The notes below the pieces were generated by a model. It worked only from the letters and a program-made list of their open reading frames with translations, searched no databases and had not been told where the DNA came from. DNA of 64,000 nt from Orychophragmus violaceus (taxonomy: Eukaryota; Streptophyta; Magnoliopsida; Brassicales; Brassicaceae): NCBI GenBank assembly GCA_030180135.1, contig CM058232.1, positions 94,600,630 to 94,664,629 on the forward strand, read 5' to 3'. Positions 1 to 11,652 of the stretch are shown piece by piece. The position numbers were made by a program, and so were the translations under genes. Position 1 is the first letter of the stretch; the number at the start of each line of letters is the position of its first letter.

Positions 1-480
1 GTGGAGTATGACAGGATACTTTTGAAAAGAAACTAATGGCAAATCACATAGTGAGTGTGAAATGAGGTTATTTCTAGTAGAATGAAAGATAGGCTATATT
101 CTCCAAGTTCACACATGAAAACCAGGAATGTTCAAGGCCAAAATGAACAAAGACAGAGAAAAATATTCTAAGAGAAAATGTCGATGCGCGATACATGTTG
201 TCTCGGTTTACTTAAAAAAATATGGGTGGTTCAAGACATCATGTTCACCTCTCGGCCAGTAAACCCGACAGATATTAAAAATGATTGGTTTAAAGCTGAA
301 AAATGCTACCTATCAGACACATATACATTTTCGCATATACTCTCAAAAGTCTGTCTAGTCTAGTCAAATATATTCAAGTAAAGTCAATGTCTAGTATAGT
401 TCTTTCGAGTCTATCGAGCCTTCGTATGTTTTGAGTAATTTTTATTCATGTGGAAGATTTTTGGAACATATTTTACACAT

Positions 481-1384
481 AATAAAGTTGGTGGACTTTA
501 TAAAATATGTGTGTGAATGAGAAATGAGATGTGTTACGGGCTCATAAAAGCCATAATATGTTGTTACATTTTAATAAGGAAACATGTGCATAAAATGTCT
601 CATATTGGTTAGATGGAAAACTTATCACTAGTATAAATAATGACATTTTCATATCATTGTTCAAGTAGCTTGAACCACACTATGGAGTGTGAGAGAGATG
701 ATGGAAAAATCACACGCGCGCGCCGGGCCGGGCTATGGCTTGGGTCTTGATAATATGCCCCTTCAGGGCCTCCGTGCACGTATATTTTTTAGGGAAATTT
801 TTGTTAAACCAAAATCAATTAGTTTGTTGGTTTAATCGATTTTGTGGTTTGGTTTGGTTAATGGATAAAGAGATTATGCTTCTCTACGATCGTCACCCGA
901 GCAGATCTCGCTCCACCTCCTCAACCACTTCCCTTCACTTCGTGCACGTGCAACCGATTCCTCGATCTCTGGATCGATTCATTTTCAAACGAGATCCTCT
1001 CGATCTTTCCTCTATAAAAACGAGCCTCGTCTATCTGATATATTCACGTAACAAAAACATAGTTTACACGAAAATTTCCTTCATCTCTTATAAAGTAAGT
1101 CTTCAGAGTATCTGTAGTGCCTTCATTCGTTGGAAACATTTTTCGACTAATTGCGAAATCGTCTCGATATAGGTTTTATCTTGGGCGATTATCACGCATA
1201 ACCATCATATTGTGGATGATAATTCGAGTTAAGGAAAAAGACTTCATAGTCTCGACTCCGTTCTTCTTTCCTTAACCACCATACTTTACACAATTAATTC
1301 ACCATTCGCAGAGATTCCATAAGTTGGGTCCTACAAAAGCTTCATTCGATTTCAAACCCCACTAAAACCTAATTAATCATTGCA
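481..1384 (+). other. Unassigned promoter-like stretch, possibly a decayed LTR
   Basis: No gene is recognised here. The stretch has a GC-rich patch near 712-735, a TATA-like box (TATAAAAA at 1013-1020) after a C/T-rich segment, and an open frame at 735-1172 with no domain or biased composition. The mix of a TATA box, a GC-rich patch and short AT-rich blocks resembles a retrotransposon LTR promoter, but I cannot find matching ends or a second copy, so the identity stays open. The hAT element begins directly after it, inside the sequence ACTATTCAT. Positions 1-480 hold AT-rich DNA with nothing I can name. Confidence 0.25.
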
Positions 1385-1392
1385 CTATTCAT

Positions 1393-2554
1393 TAGGGATG
1401 GGCGTTCAGGTATACAAATGGGTTCGGTTCTGGTTATTCGGGTTTTCGGATTTTCAGGTTTAGGCTCATGAGCCCCATTCGGATATGTATAATCAACGGG
1501 TTGGGTACGGTTCGGTTCTGGCTGCGTTCGGGTCGGTTCGGGTTAATTGCGGAAAACCCATAATCCAATCGGTTTTGAATGGGTTCGGGTAATAACCATA
1601 ATTTCCATTCTTTTAGTACCAACTAATATCAGTGTGAAAATTGAAGACAATAAAGATTTAAAGTTTTTTCATAACTCACGTGTCTCAGTATCTGTCAAGA
1701 TTAATTAGTAAACGTCTCAAGTACAGAACAAGAGAAACCCACCCCATAATTCCCATCGACAACATAAACAAAAAGGAAAAAAAAATTCTATAACCACCTC
1801 GAATTATTGTTGCTAACTTTTTCTGCATTGCCAAATGCTTTCAAGAGTGGATTTGTTTCTAAAAAAAATGAAAACTTATATTATATAAGTCACAAAGAAG
1901 GTTAAATATGAAAGCAACGAGAGAGAAAAAAAACACAAGTGAATAACTAAAAGCTCCAAAAATAGTATAAGAATGTGCATCAATGGCAGACAAAACAGAA
2001 GTATTGACTTTTAGCAGAAATTAGGTTAGAATCGTAGGAAACACAACAAACTGATTAAATTATATATGAAATACAAACTTGCTAAAGAAGTATTTTGAGC
2101 GTGAAGAATTAGGATTTGTAGAGGGATATATATTTTTCTGGGAATTCATGATTTTAGAGTTTATGAATGAGAATTAGGGATGATTTGGGATTGGATCTTC
2201 TCCGGTTACCTTATCTCTCGAAGAATTAGCAAAAATTAAGGGATATTCATAACAAAATCGGGAGGATTTGGGGTCAGATCTTTACTGCTTACCTCAATCT
2301 TCGAAGAGAATATATTTTTAGCTCTTAAAATATCACATGAATAAAAATGAGTGATATACATGATATGTATCATTTAGTTCGGTGTATATGGGTTACCCAA
2401 TCGGTTTCAGATTTAATCCGAACCGGTCTATAACCCAAATTATTTATACATATGTTCCAATCGGTTATTGTTAAAGATCCGAACCGTACCAAACCGGCTT
2501 TTTCGGATCGGATCCGGGTTTGGATTTCGGGTTCGGAAAGTTTGCCCAGCCCTA
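1393..2554. mobile_element. Non-autonomous hAT-like DNA transposon
   Basis: The ends are imperfect inverted repeats: TAGGGATGGGC at the left and, read inward from the right, TAGGGCTGGGC. An exact 8-bp direct repeat, CTATTCAT, lies on both sides (1385-1392 and 2555-2562), the duplication length of the hAT superfamily. Inside both ends are long tracts rich in GGTTCGG/CCGAACC (about 1425-1580 and 2395-2540) that extend the inverted symmetry. The centre is AT-rich with no transposase frame, so the element would depend on an enzyme supplied in trans. Family membership rests on the termini and duplication length. Confidence 0.85.
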
Positions 2555-2562
2555 CTATTCAT

Positions 2563-2912
2563 ATAGGATTACGTGTTGAAGCTCTTTATTTTTTTTGGCT
2601 AAAAAGATAACTCACCAGTGACGTCAAAAAATAAGAGACCAGCTATTATTAGATTTTCTTAATGAATGGAGTGTTGATAAATATGGGCCTTTAGTAGGCC
2701 CAATAAATGATAATTGGAAACACCAAGACTGGACAACGATTTGGACATTTTGAGGGCAACACAAAATTTACGAAATATAAAGAAATGGACATCTATCTCA
2801 ATATTTTTTTGGATAGTGCACAAAGCGACATATATTGGTCGTTTTTTCCTTCTAAATATTGGTCGTCTTCAAATTATACTAACAGTATCGACCATAAAAT
2901 TTTATAATATTA
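2563..2912. other. Intergenic DNA with no recognised content
   Basis: AT-rich sequence between the hAT element and a Helitron-like start. Two overlapping short frames (2707-2907 and 2714-3013) have no domain or low-complexity signature and are treated as chance. Confidence 0.5.
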
Positions 2913-3010
2913 TCTATTTATCTTATAAAAACAGAAAACTACTGACTGTGGTACATAAATGTTATCTTCCGAAATTTGTCTTTGAGATTGTAAGGATTAT
3001 ATTTTTTTAT
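2913..3010 (+). mobile_element. Candidate Helitron 5' terminus
   Basis: From 2913 the sequence starts TCTATTTATCTTATAAAAAC, is preceded by A, and continues with TGGTACATAAATGTT and TTCCGAA. The same landmarks in the same order follow the 5' end of the complete Helitron at 32864 (minus strand) in this window, which starts TCTATACTATTAAAACAGG. Helitrons begin with TC after an A. The RPA-like pseudogene starts about 0.9 kb downstream, which fits because plant Helitrons often carry RPA-like single-strand-binding genes. I could not find a matching 3' hairpin-CTAG end on this strand, so the element is incomplete or its other end is unrecognised. Confidence 0.55.
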
Positions 3011-3789
3011 TAAATGTAAAAATGGAATGTTCGTAATTTTTTCACACATGAGGCACGGATCCGAGCCGAATTTTGCTTTCTTGCGGATCCTTTATTTTAA
3101 TCGTGGTCGTCTGTTTGCATGTGTTCTAATCTAACCATCTGTTGAATATCTCTAATTTATATTTCTTTTGGTCGCATTTTAGGGCAATAACCATCGGATC
3201 CTAATTGGATATAGCGCGGATCCTATTTTTAAATATTCGCCCTTCATTCTTAATGTTTTAATCTAGCCGTCCATTTATTCACAGATATTAAATGGATATA
3301 GCGTGGATCCCATTTTATAATCTTCGTCGTTCCTTTTTAATATTTGATCTAACCGTTCATTAAATCATTCGATATCTACCGTAACAGATTATGAATCTCA
3401 ATATATTTTGCTTATTACTCAAGTCTCGATAATTAATTCAAATTCAAAAGGTTTCTAAAATAAGTTACTATAATATTCGATATCAATCAAAGATATTAAA
3501 AATTTAATCTTTTATTCGAATATGCCAATAATATTCTACCGAAATTTGTTTACCTATTACGCAAGTCTCGATAATAAATTCAAATTCAAATGGTTTCTAA
3601 AATTAGTTATCATAATATTCGATATCAATCAATATTTATAATTTAATCCCTAATTCGATTATGCCAAAAATATTCTACCAAAAAATCTTGACCTAAAAAA
3701 TAATCTATAAATACGACATCTATCTCCAAAGGCTTCATAGTCTTTCTTATCTTTTTTTTTAACTATTTTCTTCTTTACCAGCCGGCAAA

Positions 3790-6082
3790 ATGATTTCTAC
3801 AAAAAATGTCACATATCTCAAAGATGTCAAACCATTAAAAACCCCATGGCGAGTTAAAGTGAAAGTCCTTCACTCTTGGAAGCAGTACAAAATTATTTGT
3901 GGAGTCATTAGAACTCGTGTTGGCTGACAAAACGGTAAGAGAATTGATTATTTTATTGTTTTTTTACCCATTTAACTTAAATGGTTTGGTAATAAGTTCT
4001 TAATTATTTCATTGTAGGGTGTCAAAATCCATGCTTCATGCAAAAAAATATTTTTTGGTACGTGTACAAAGACATTGGTGAATGGAGGGTTATTGAGAAT
4101 TTTTCAGTAACACTTGCATCTGGCCAACATAGACCAACCGACCATGTCTACAAAATGTCCTTCTTGAGTAATACGTCTATTAATCGATCTGAACTCAAGT
4201 TGGATGATAGTTTTTTTGTCATTGGAAATTTTTGAATCCATTTCCAGTGGGAGTTTAAAAACACATCATTTGGTTGGTAAGTTTAAGAACTAAACTCTAA
4301 TAAATATATCGTTGTCAAAACCTCTTTATTGTATTCATTATTTTTTAGTCTTTATTTTATTGTTGTCATTAGATGTTATTGGCCAAATTATGGACGTTGG
4401 AGGCATGGATGTTGTTCAAGTAGATAGTAAAGAAAGGAAGAAAATTGAATTTACTTTGAGAAATAATGAGTAAGTTCTGATGATTACCGGATTTTAGTTT
4501 TATGGATACAATTTAAATGTCCTAATGCGTTGTTTTGATAGTGATCAAAGATTGGCATGCTGTCTTTGGGGGAATTTTGTTGAACAAGTTTTATGTGCTT
4601 GTGAAAATGCCAATGGTAAAACATTGGTTTGTTTGATCCAATTTGCAAAAATCAACACATATAAAGGTTTGTAACCCTTTACAACGCTTCTGATTAAACG
4701 ATTCAAAGAATCATATTGTTCTATCAATATAGAAATGACCGATATGACCAATGATTGTCTGACATTTAGGAGAACTTCAAATCGCAAATGCATTTGACGC
4801 TTCTAAAGTCATTATGAACCCAACTTGCCCGGAAGCTGAAGAGTTCTGACAATGTAAGTTTATAAAGGTCATTTTACTACATAATTACAATGTTTTACCG
4901 TATATATCGAGTACAAAATATTTTGATTTTTTAGGCTACATGATGATGGCCCTGCTCTCGCTATATGTGAACAAAGAGAGGTTGTTGTCAACAGAAAAAA
5001 AACACAAACTAGAACAGTGGGCAGAGTTTCTTGAGCTCTTTATATCAGAAGTACTTATGGCTAACGAGGTATCTATATAATAATTTTGATTAGTTGCATT
5101 ATGTTTTCCATATATTTTTTACATGTTTATATGATGGGTATTGTAATGGTTACAAGAAGAAAAATTCAGGGTTAAAGGAACCATCATTTCCAATGATACG
5201 GATTATGCTTGGTATTACTTTAACCATTCCAAATGCAATAAAAAAAAGTAATCAAAATAAAGTCAGTCAAAAAAAGATTTGTTCCGGTGTGATGAATGCA
5301 AGAAAAATGTCACATATATTTCATCCAAGTATGTTCTCTTTCACAATAGCTTTGTAAATGGATTGCCTATATTTTGAATGAGACATGCATGATTTATCCT
5401 ACGCAGGTTCAAGTTGCATCTTATTGTGAAAGATGAAACAACAGACATAAATTTCATGCTACTTGATTCCGTTGCTGAGAAACTTATTGGGATATCAGCC
5501 GAAACAGTGCTAGATGGATCGTTGAATGAAGTTATTCTAAAATCGTATCCTTTGTATCTTATTACACAAACTTATTTAAATGTTAAGATTAATTTTTTTA
5601 CTTCTTGATATTACAGATGGAAGATCCAACGATACTGCTTGATAATGTAAAGGGTTTGGTTGGAAAAACATTTCAGTTTGGAGTGTTGGTAAACAAGGAC
5701 AATGTTTTTTACAGATCGAAAATCTATAAGGTTGGAAAAGCTTAGTCTATTGATGAAGTTCTCAAGATCGAGGAAGGATCAGAGCCTCTAAATTCATTTG
5801 ATTCGGCTATTCCAATGAGCAAGTAAGTTTATTTTTCCAAAATAGTTATTATACAAATGCATGATTATATTTTAGTTTCCACTGAAAGGATTATTCTTAT
5901 AAGATTTGGTTATGTTTATTTTTCAGGTCTCATTGATTGATATTAATAGTCAAGAAAATTCAGATGTCTGTTTAACTCCACTGTCCAAGCCCAAAACGAA
6001 AGTAGATTTGGCTGATATCAACTCGGCTACTAAAGAGAAGTGCATGAAGGCTATCAAGATTGAGAAGATCGATGATCAGTGA
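3790..6082 (+). pseudogene. Replication protein A 70-kDa subunit-like (OB-fold) pseudogene
   Basis: A decayed multi-exon gene for a single-stranded-DNA-binding protein related to the large RPA subunit. The ATG at 3790 opens an N-terminal OB-fold (VTYLKDVKPLKTPWRVKVKV). A one-base frame change near 3890 precedes the continuation LVLADKTG, split by an intron, then VKIHASCKKN and an RPA-like second strand segment. Later exons show the C-terminal zinc-ribbon region (WYYFNHSKCNKK then FRCDECKKNV, about 5190-5320), a LLDSVAEKLIG segment, VGKTFQFGVLVNKDN (about 5655-5700), and a Lys-rich tail ending DDQ-stop at 6080-6082. In-frame stops occur near 5250 and in the VGKA-stop segment near 5745. Introns keep GT-AG signals. 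It lies downstream of the Helitron-like end at 2913 and is probably Helitron-borne. Confidence 0.75.
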
Positions 6083-6793
6083 TTTTTAGTTAACACTATT
6101 TTCGGATTGGTTTATTCAAAACCGTATCATTTTGGTGTTTCTTTAAACAATGCTTTGGTTTTAGTTTTGTGTTCTTATATACATTTCGTACTTATGGTAC
6201 TCATTTGAAATTAATTTCTATCAATAATTATTAGAACGATGCCTAAATAGAGAAGTCTTAGTTGTAGAGAAGTATTGGTTATTTACAAACTAAGCTTCCA
6301 TTTGGGCTAATTTTTTAATAACAAAGAAATTAATTAAAGCTCAAATTAATTAAGGCCCATCTTAATAAGAATGAAGTTGAAACTATATCAGTTTATTTAT
6401 CATTCTGAAATTGAAAAAAAAAACGATAAAGTGCAGTGGGATTGAAATAAACTTTTTTCCAATCTTGGCGATGCAATATAGCGAGTGATAGTAAGAGAAT
6501 CGTGTTTACTCAAGAACTCATCAAACAAGGAAACCCATAGTTTTTCATTAGAACGATATTTAGAATTAGGGATTGTCTTCTTGAAATTTCATATTTATAT
6601 TGAGATAAACCGATAGTGCCGCCTTTCAACAACTCATCTATTCTGCAACTAAAAATCAAGTTTAAATATGGTGCATTTAAAAAATTGTTCTCTATTTTTA
6701 GATGCAGTTTAATTCATATTGTTTTTGATACATGCATGTAATGATTTTTGATTTATACTTACTTATTAAAACTTGCAGACAACAAATCGGAAG

Positions 6794-7924
6794 ATGAAAC
6801 ACCCACTATTTTTCGTGCCTATGTTTCCACGCAGGTGTAGAAGGAGTTTGGTATGTAATCTTAGTATGACAATCTCATTAAATCTTATTTTTAACGTGAT
6901 TTTATATCTGGCAATAATTGTTTAAACTGGTGTTGCAGATTATATCAGAAAAGTTCTTTAATAGCTTTATACTTGGAAGAACAGATATTACAATCGGTGT
7001 ACTCACATCTGATTTAAGGCGAGAAGAGTTCCCTATCAAACTAGTTGGTGATAGGCTTACAGAAGGTTAGAGACAATTCTTCCGGGCTCATTCATTAGAC
7101 GAGTTAGATCTTCTATTTTTTTAGTATCGTGAAGGTTCTAATTTCCATATGGTACACCGGTTTTGATCAAAATGTTGTGAGATCACATATGAAAATACTT
7201 CTCCTCCGATGGAGACTGGAGAAGGTAGCACAAGTAAGTGTTTTTCACTTGTTTTCCAGACAATTTTTGGTGTTTTTTTAATGTTTTGACTAATAATCGA
7301 GATGATTTTTGAAGGAAATACAACACCTCAGATGGAGATTGGAGAAGGTAGAACGAGTAAGTGTTTTTTTCAAGTATTTTCGAGACAATTTCTGTCGATT
7401 TCTAATGTTTTGAATAATAATCGAGATGATTTTTGAAGGAAATACAGCACCTCCGACAGAGACTGGAGAAGGTATCACGAGTAAGTGTTTTTTTCAAGTA
7501 TTTTCCAGACAATTTCTAATGATTTCTAATGTTTTGACTAATAATCGAGATGATTTTTGAAGGAACTGGATATAAGTTTGTTACCTTAAACATCACGAGT
7601 GACGGCATAAAGCGAAGCAGAATCATAAGTTATTTCTTTGTATTTCTGTTTTAAGTATTTTTACATGATCCATATGTGTTCATTTTGCAGTATCTTCCTA
7701 AGTCCTTTGTGGATGCAAACGACTTGTGGAAGGTTGCTGGCAAAACCATATTGATGGTCAATGATGCTGGACAGAAATAGACAGTTGAACTTGCCTTCCA
7801 TTCGGATACTGATAGGAGACATATTCGTTTGGCTGGCGGCTTAAGAGAATTTCTGACAGCAAATAATGTCAAGGTCAACCAAAGAATCACGTTTCAGATT
7901 CTCTGGCAAAATGCCACTTCCTGA
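6794..7924 (+). pseudogene. B3-domain (REM-type) transcription factor pseudogene
   Basis: A decayed plant-specific DNA-binding protein with two B3 domains. The first begins MKHPLFFVPMFPRR and continues IISEKFFNSFILGR, VGDRLTEG and FFRAHSLDELDLLFF (about 6794-7190), the usual order of a REM B3 domain, with stops at the conserved Trp position after TEG and elsewhere. The second spans about 7563-7924 (KFVTLNITSDGIKRSRI, LPKSFVDANDLWKVAGK, then FHSDTDRRHIRLAGGLREF and VNQRITFQIL), with an in-frame TAG before TVELAF. Between the domains lie three tandem copies of a small exon plus intron. It sits between two RPA-like pseudogenes. Confidence 0.75.
7197..7565 (+). repeat. Three tandem copies of a 123-124-bp exon-intron module
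   Basis: The landmark GGAGAAGG recurs at 7218, 7341 and 7465, giving spacings of 123 and 124 bp. Each copy holds a short exon of about 42 bp encoding a Pro/Glu/Gly-rich linker (such as TPQMEIGEG), a GTAAGTG donor, and an intron ending in the same TTTTTGAAG acceptor context. Because the exon length is a multiple of three, each duplication would lengthen the inter-B3 linker without changing frame. Confidence 0.8.
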
Positions 7925-8941
7925 TGCTCTCCTCCACCATTGCTTAAACTCTCTAACTCTTCCAATGTTGGAATTCTGTTTTAAACTTGGCTAAAACTTA
8001 TGTTTAATGTTTTGCTCAGATTTCTATGTTTGTACAATTGGTAGTAACTTTATTTTGTTTCAAATTATGTTTCATGTTAAATCCTTAAAATACTATTGAA
8101 TTTAAAGAATCTATTTTGTATAATTCAGTTACAATTACTTTATAATTTTGTGTCTGATGACTTATTTTTGAAACAAGGAATCGACTATATTCCAATAACA
8201 TGGAATAATTAAGAGAACGAGTTTCTCTATAAAGAAATGGATAGTTGAACATGTTACAGTCATAAATTGTTTAATTTATAAATGATTATATTAAAGAGGA
8301 ATGATAAATATTTTTTTTTTTGGATGATTATAATCTATATAATAAATGAATCTAAACTAATGTAACTACCACCAAGAATGATATACGAATTTGTATATTA
8401 ATAATTATTCAATATTTTCCTTATTTAGAAAAATTATAATTATTAAAAAGTTAGAATATGAACCTATAAGACTACCACAATGAATGAATAAATGAATTTG
8501 CAAAATAAAGAAACAATGAATCTTATCGATAATCATAGCAAATATATCTTCAGTATTTATTGATAAATATCATTTTTCCTTATTTAGGAAACTTATAACT
8601 ACTGAAGATAGTTAGAATTTGAAGTAATAAAACTATTAAAAGGAATGAATATACGAATTTTCAAAATAAAGAAACAATGAAACACAAAAGACATATAATG
8701 TAAGAGCTAAGTCCAAAATATTAAACAGTAATTTAATACATAACCTAATTGTCCAGACTTGAAAAATGGCGATTGTAGATAAATTCAAAATAACTTGCAT
8801 ATGAGTTTGGAGAAAATATAAAATTACATTTAGAACACGTCATAATTGCATTCACCGCCATTAAACCTGAAAATTAAATTAGAATTCATATTATTATTTT
8901 GTTTAACTTATATTGAATTTCAAAATTAAATAAATGTATAT
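7925..8941. other. AT-rich spacer with no recognised gene
   Basis: Mostly A/T sequence between the B3 and minus-strand RPA-like pseudogenes. Several short near-repeats (AATAAAGAAACAATGAA near 8503 and 8663, AATGAAT stretches) suggest an old local duplication. No open frame of note and no terminal inverted repeats were seen. Confidence 0.5.
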
Positions 8942-10024
8942 TTACCATGTTTTGATGGAAGATGTTTCTTCAGTTTCATGATCAAAGACCACATCTGATA
9001 TATCACTGGAATCCTCAAGTACTGGTACCCCTAAACATTATCAAGAAATCATATGGTGATTTAGATTACCCTTTTGGCAATTTTTTATAAACAATAAGTG
9101 AACATCTTAACAAAAATATTAATCTTGAGAATACTTACTTGCAGAATTTTTAACACGTCAGAATCTCAAACAAATCACAGATTTGTTATTACCACTTGAG
9201 TTCCAAAGATCATTGAATTTCACAGCAACTCTACCCTTTACAGCGCAATTTATGAATGTGTTGCTTCATAAAATTGTAGAAATTAGATTTTTTCATGTAT
9301 CAATAAATTATTAGACAAATTTAGATCATGGTTTTTAAACATGAATGCTTACTTTTCTTCCTTGATCTTGAAATGAATTTTGTAATCCTGATGTGTGGTG
9401 AGAAGTCCAACCCACATAACTGCACCTATTAGATCTATAGAAAAGAAAAACATACATAAAACATGAACTTCATATTCTTATAATCATGCAATAACCACAT
9501 TATCTATTTTAACTTAAAACATACCAATGGTGTAGAGATTTTCGACATGGTCATGCAAAATGTTTTTGAAGATCACATAATTGTAGAACATTTAATCAGA
9601 GATATTGTAGTGGCTTTCAACTTGGCTTTCTTCCACAAGATATATTTTCTTTTCAGCAAAGGTGTTTCTGTTGGCTCGATTGATATGAATCACTTCGAAA
9701 TTTTTAAGAGACTTCCAAGTTCCTTCCACAAACTTGTCTTTGAATTTATCTAAAAACATTTGAAATATAATAGCTTCGATTTGGTAACCCTTTAACAGAA
9801 AAAAATAGAAATCCTTAACAAAATATATGATTAATAATTATTAAAAAATAAAAAGTATTATCTACATATTTTTGGAAAAGACTTACATATTCATCAGTTA
9901 TGATGATGTGAATCTGAAGACCATCTGGGAAATCATTCGTGAACCATTTGTGGATGATCTTTCCTCGGATATGCAGTTCTGGTTTAGTACCATCGAGTAT
10001 ATACAAATCTATGAAATCACTCAT
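8942..10024 (-). pseudogene. Second RPA70-like (OB-fold) pseudogene, opposite strand
   Basis: Read on the minus strand, the ATG at 10024 begins MSDFIDLYILDGTKPELHIR, then an OB-fold strand pattern (KIIHKWFTN, GLQIHIIITDEY) ending at a GTAAGT donor. The next exon (about 9790-9540) gives GYQIEAIIFQMFLDKF, VEGTWKSLKNFEVIHINRAN, a Lys-rich strand, a TAA stop after SHYNISD, then YVIFKNILHDHVENLYTIG. Two further exons (about 9430-9130) read DLIGAVMWVGLL and INCAVKGRVAVKFNDLW followed by VICLRF and a stop. A last exon ends near 8942. The succession of OB-fold elements matches RPA large subunits. Two in-frame stops make it a likely pseudogene. It points toward the other RPA-like copy across the B3 pseudogene. 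Confidence 0.65.
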
Positions 10025-11140
10025 TGTTTTTTGTTTTGTTTGAAGAGGTTCTTTGATAAATGATTTTTTTTGTTCTTGATGAAGCAACACAGCTTTTGAA
10101 GATCAATAAGAGATGATTTAAACGGTTTCACTCAATTATGATTAGTTGTTTGTTGTAAACATAATGTGCAGCATATTTATGTCGAGAAAATAAGTAAACA
10201 TAATGATTACAACTATTGAAAACTGAATCAAAATTTAATGTGCAGTAAATTTATGTAAATATGAATATTCAAATTTTAGAAAAAAATGTAAATAAAAGGA
10301 ATAAATAAAATTTATTAAAATCTAATAAGATCATAAATAATAAATTAAAATAAATATATAAATAATGTGATTCTTGTGATATGTTTATATATACTTAATA
10401 TTATGGTGAATTTAAAAATAAAAGTATATGAAGTTACGTAAAACAACAATTTACTACCAAAAATCAATTTTTATTTGAAATTTGTTAATCTCTATGCAAA
10501 CTGATAATATTAGTAAGTATATGTCAACTCAAAATTTAAATCATGATATTTATTACGTGAACTAATAGGTAAAAGTCACAAATTTATTTATTTTATTTCA
10601 TTAATAAAACAATATTTTAATTTGCATGCAATGAAATGATGTATGTATGTACATGTCAACTCAATATTTCATTAAAAAATTTTTATCTAATTAATATAAA
10701 TAAATATTTTATTATAAATATATCTACATGAGTAGTCATTTTGAAAATTCATTTTGACAATTGCTATATTTTAAATATTTTTCTTTTTATTCAATTATTT
10801 GTATCTATAAGAAACGTCATATTTTCGTTTGAATGTAGTTATTATTGTTTAGATTTGGTATAATGATTTATATATTTGAATATTATGCATCATCATCAGT
10901 TGCTTTTGTTTAGATTTCGCATTAGATAATCTGGTTAGAAATATTTCAGGTTATTATTTGATTTAGCTGAATTATGGGGATATGTACTATATGAAATATA
11001 AATTGTTGTAATATTATAGAATTTAATTGCATTTGAACATATTAAATGTAAATATAAATATTAGATAGACCTTTCTACGTTTTAAGAAAAACAGTTTGAA
11101 CCAGGATTTAGTTTTGGTTCTAAAATTCTGGTTCAAACTT
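10025..11140. other. AT-rich spacer with no recognised gene
   Basis: Very AT-rich DNA without convincing frames, terminal repeats or GC-rich blocks. I see nothing to annotate. Confidence 0.5.
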
Positions 11141-11142
11141 CT

Positions 11143-11652
11143 TTCCGCATGCAGGACCAGTTTGAAGCTTCTAAAATAATGTAACTATGGCTTTCCAGAA
11201 TTTAGTTTTGGCTTCTCAGCTTCTTTATCTCTCGGCTTCTCTGCAGCTCGTGGTCTTCAGCATCTGCCTCGGCTTTATCGATCTCGGCGCTATCGTTCTC
11301 AACGGATCTAGTTCCGTTCGTGGTTTCAAGGTTGTGATCAAACTAAACATCTCTCGCTTTACCCCTCTAGGTCTTCCATTTGTGGGTGAGTGACGGGCTT
11401 CTCTCCAAATGGGCCATTATAGTATTCAGATATTATCTTTTGGTTGGATCCAGTTTGGGCTCAAAATGGGGCACTATTTCTTATTTGGTTCATGAGGGTT
11501 TCTTAAATCAAGCTTATGGGTTTCTTTTTTGCTAAGGCTTTAGCTTTCGTTTAAGTTTTTAGACTTATTAAGGTTGTTGTAATCACACCTTTGCCGGATT
11601 TAAATTTTAACGCAATGAAAAGTTCCAAAAAAAAAAGAAAAAAAAACAACTA
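11143..11652 (+). mobile_element. Non-LTR retroposon remnant (3' end with poly-A)
   Basis: A moderately GC-rich block begins near 11143 and ends in an A-rich tail near 11620-11648 (AAAAGTTCC followed by A runs), in AT-rich surroundings. The 3' part has the T-rich look of a plant LINE/SINE 3' UTR. Imperfectly matching flanks (CTAAAATTCTGGTTCAAACT near 11122 and CTAAAATTTTGTCAAACT near 11650) could be an aged TSD. An open frame of 68 residues at 11187-11393 has no recognisable domain. Confidence 0.45.

Noticed and set aside
735..1172. Open frame of 145 residues as a gene
   Set aside because: No domain, composition follows the local DNA and it spans a TATA-like promoter region; probably chance.
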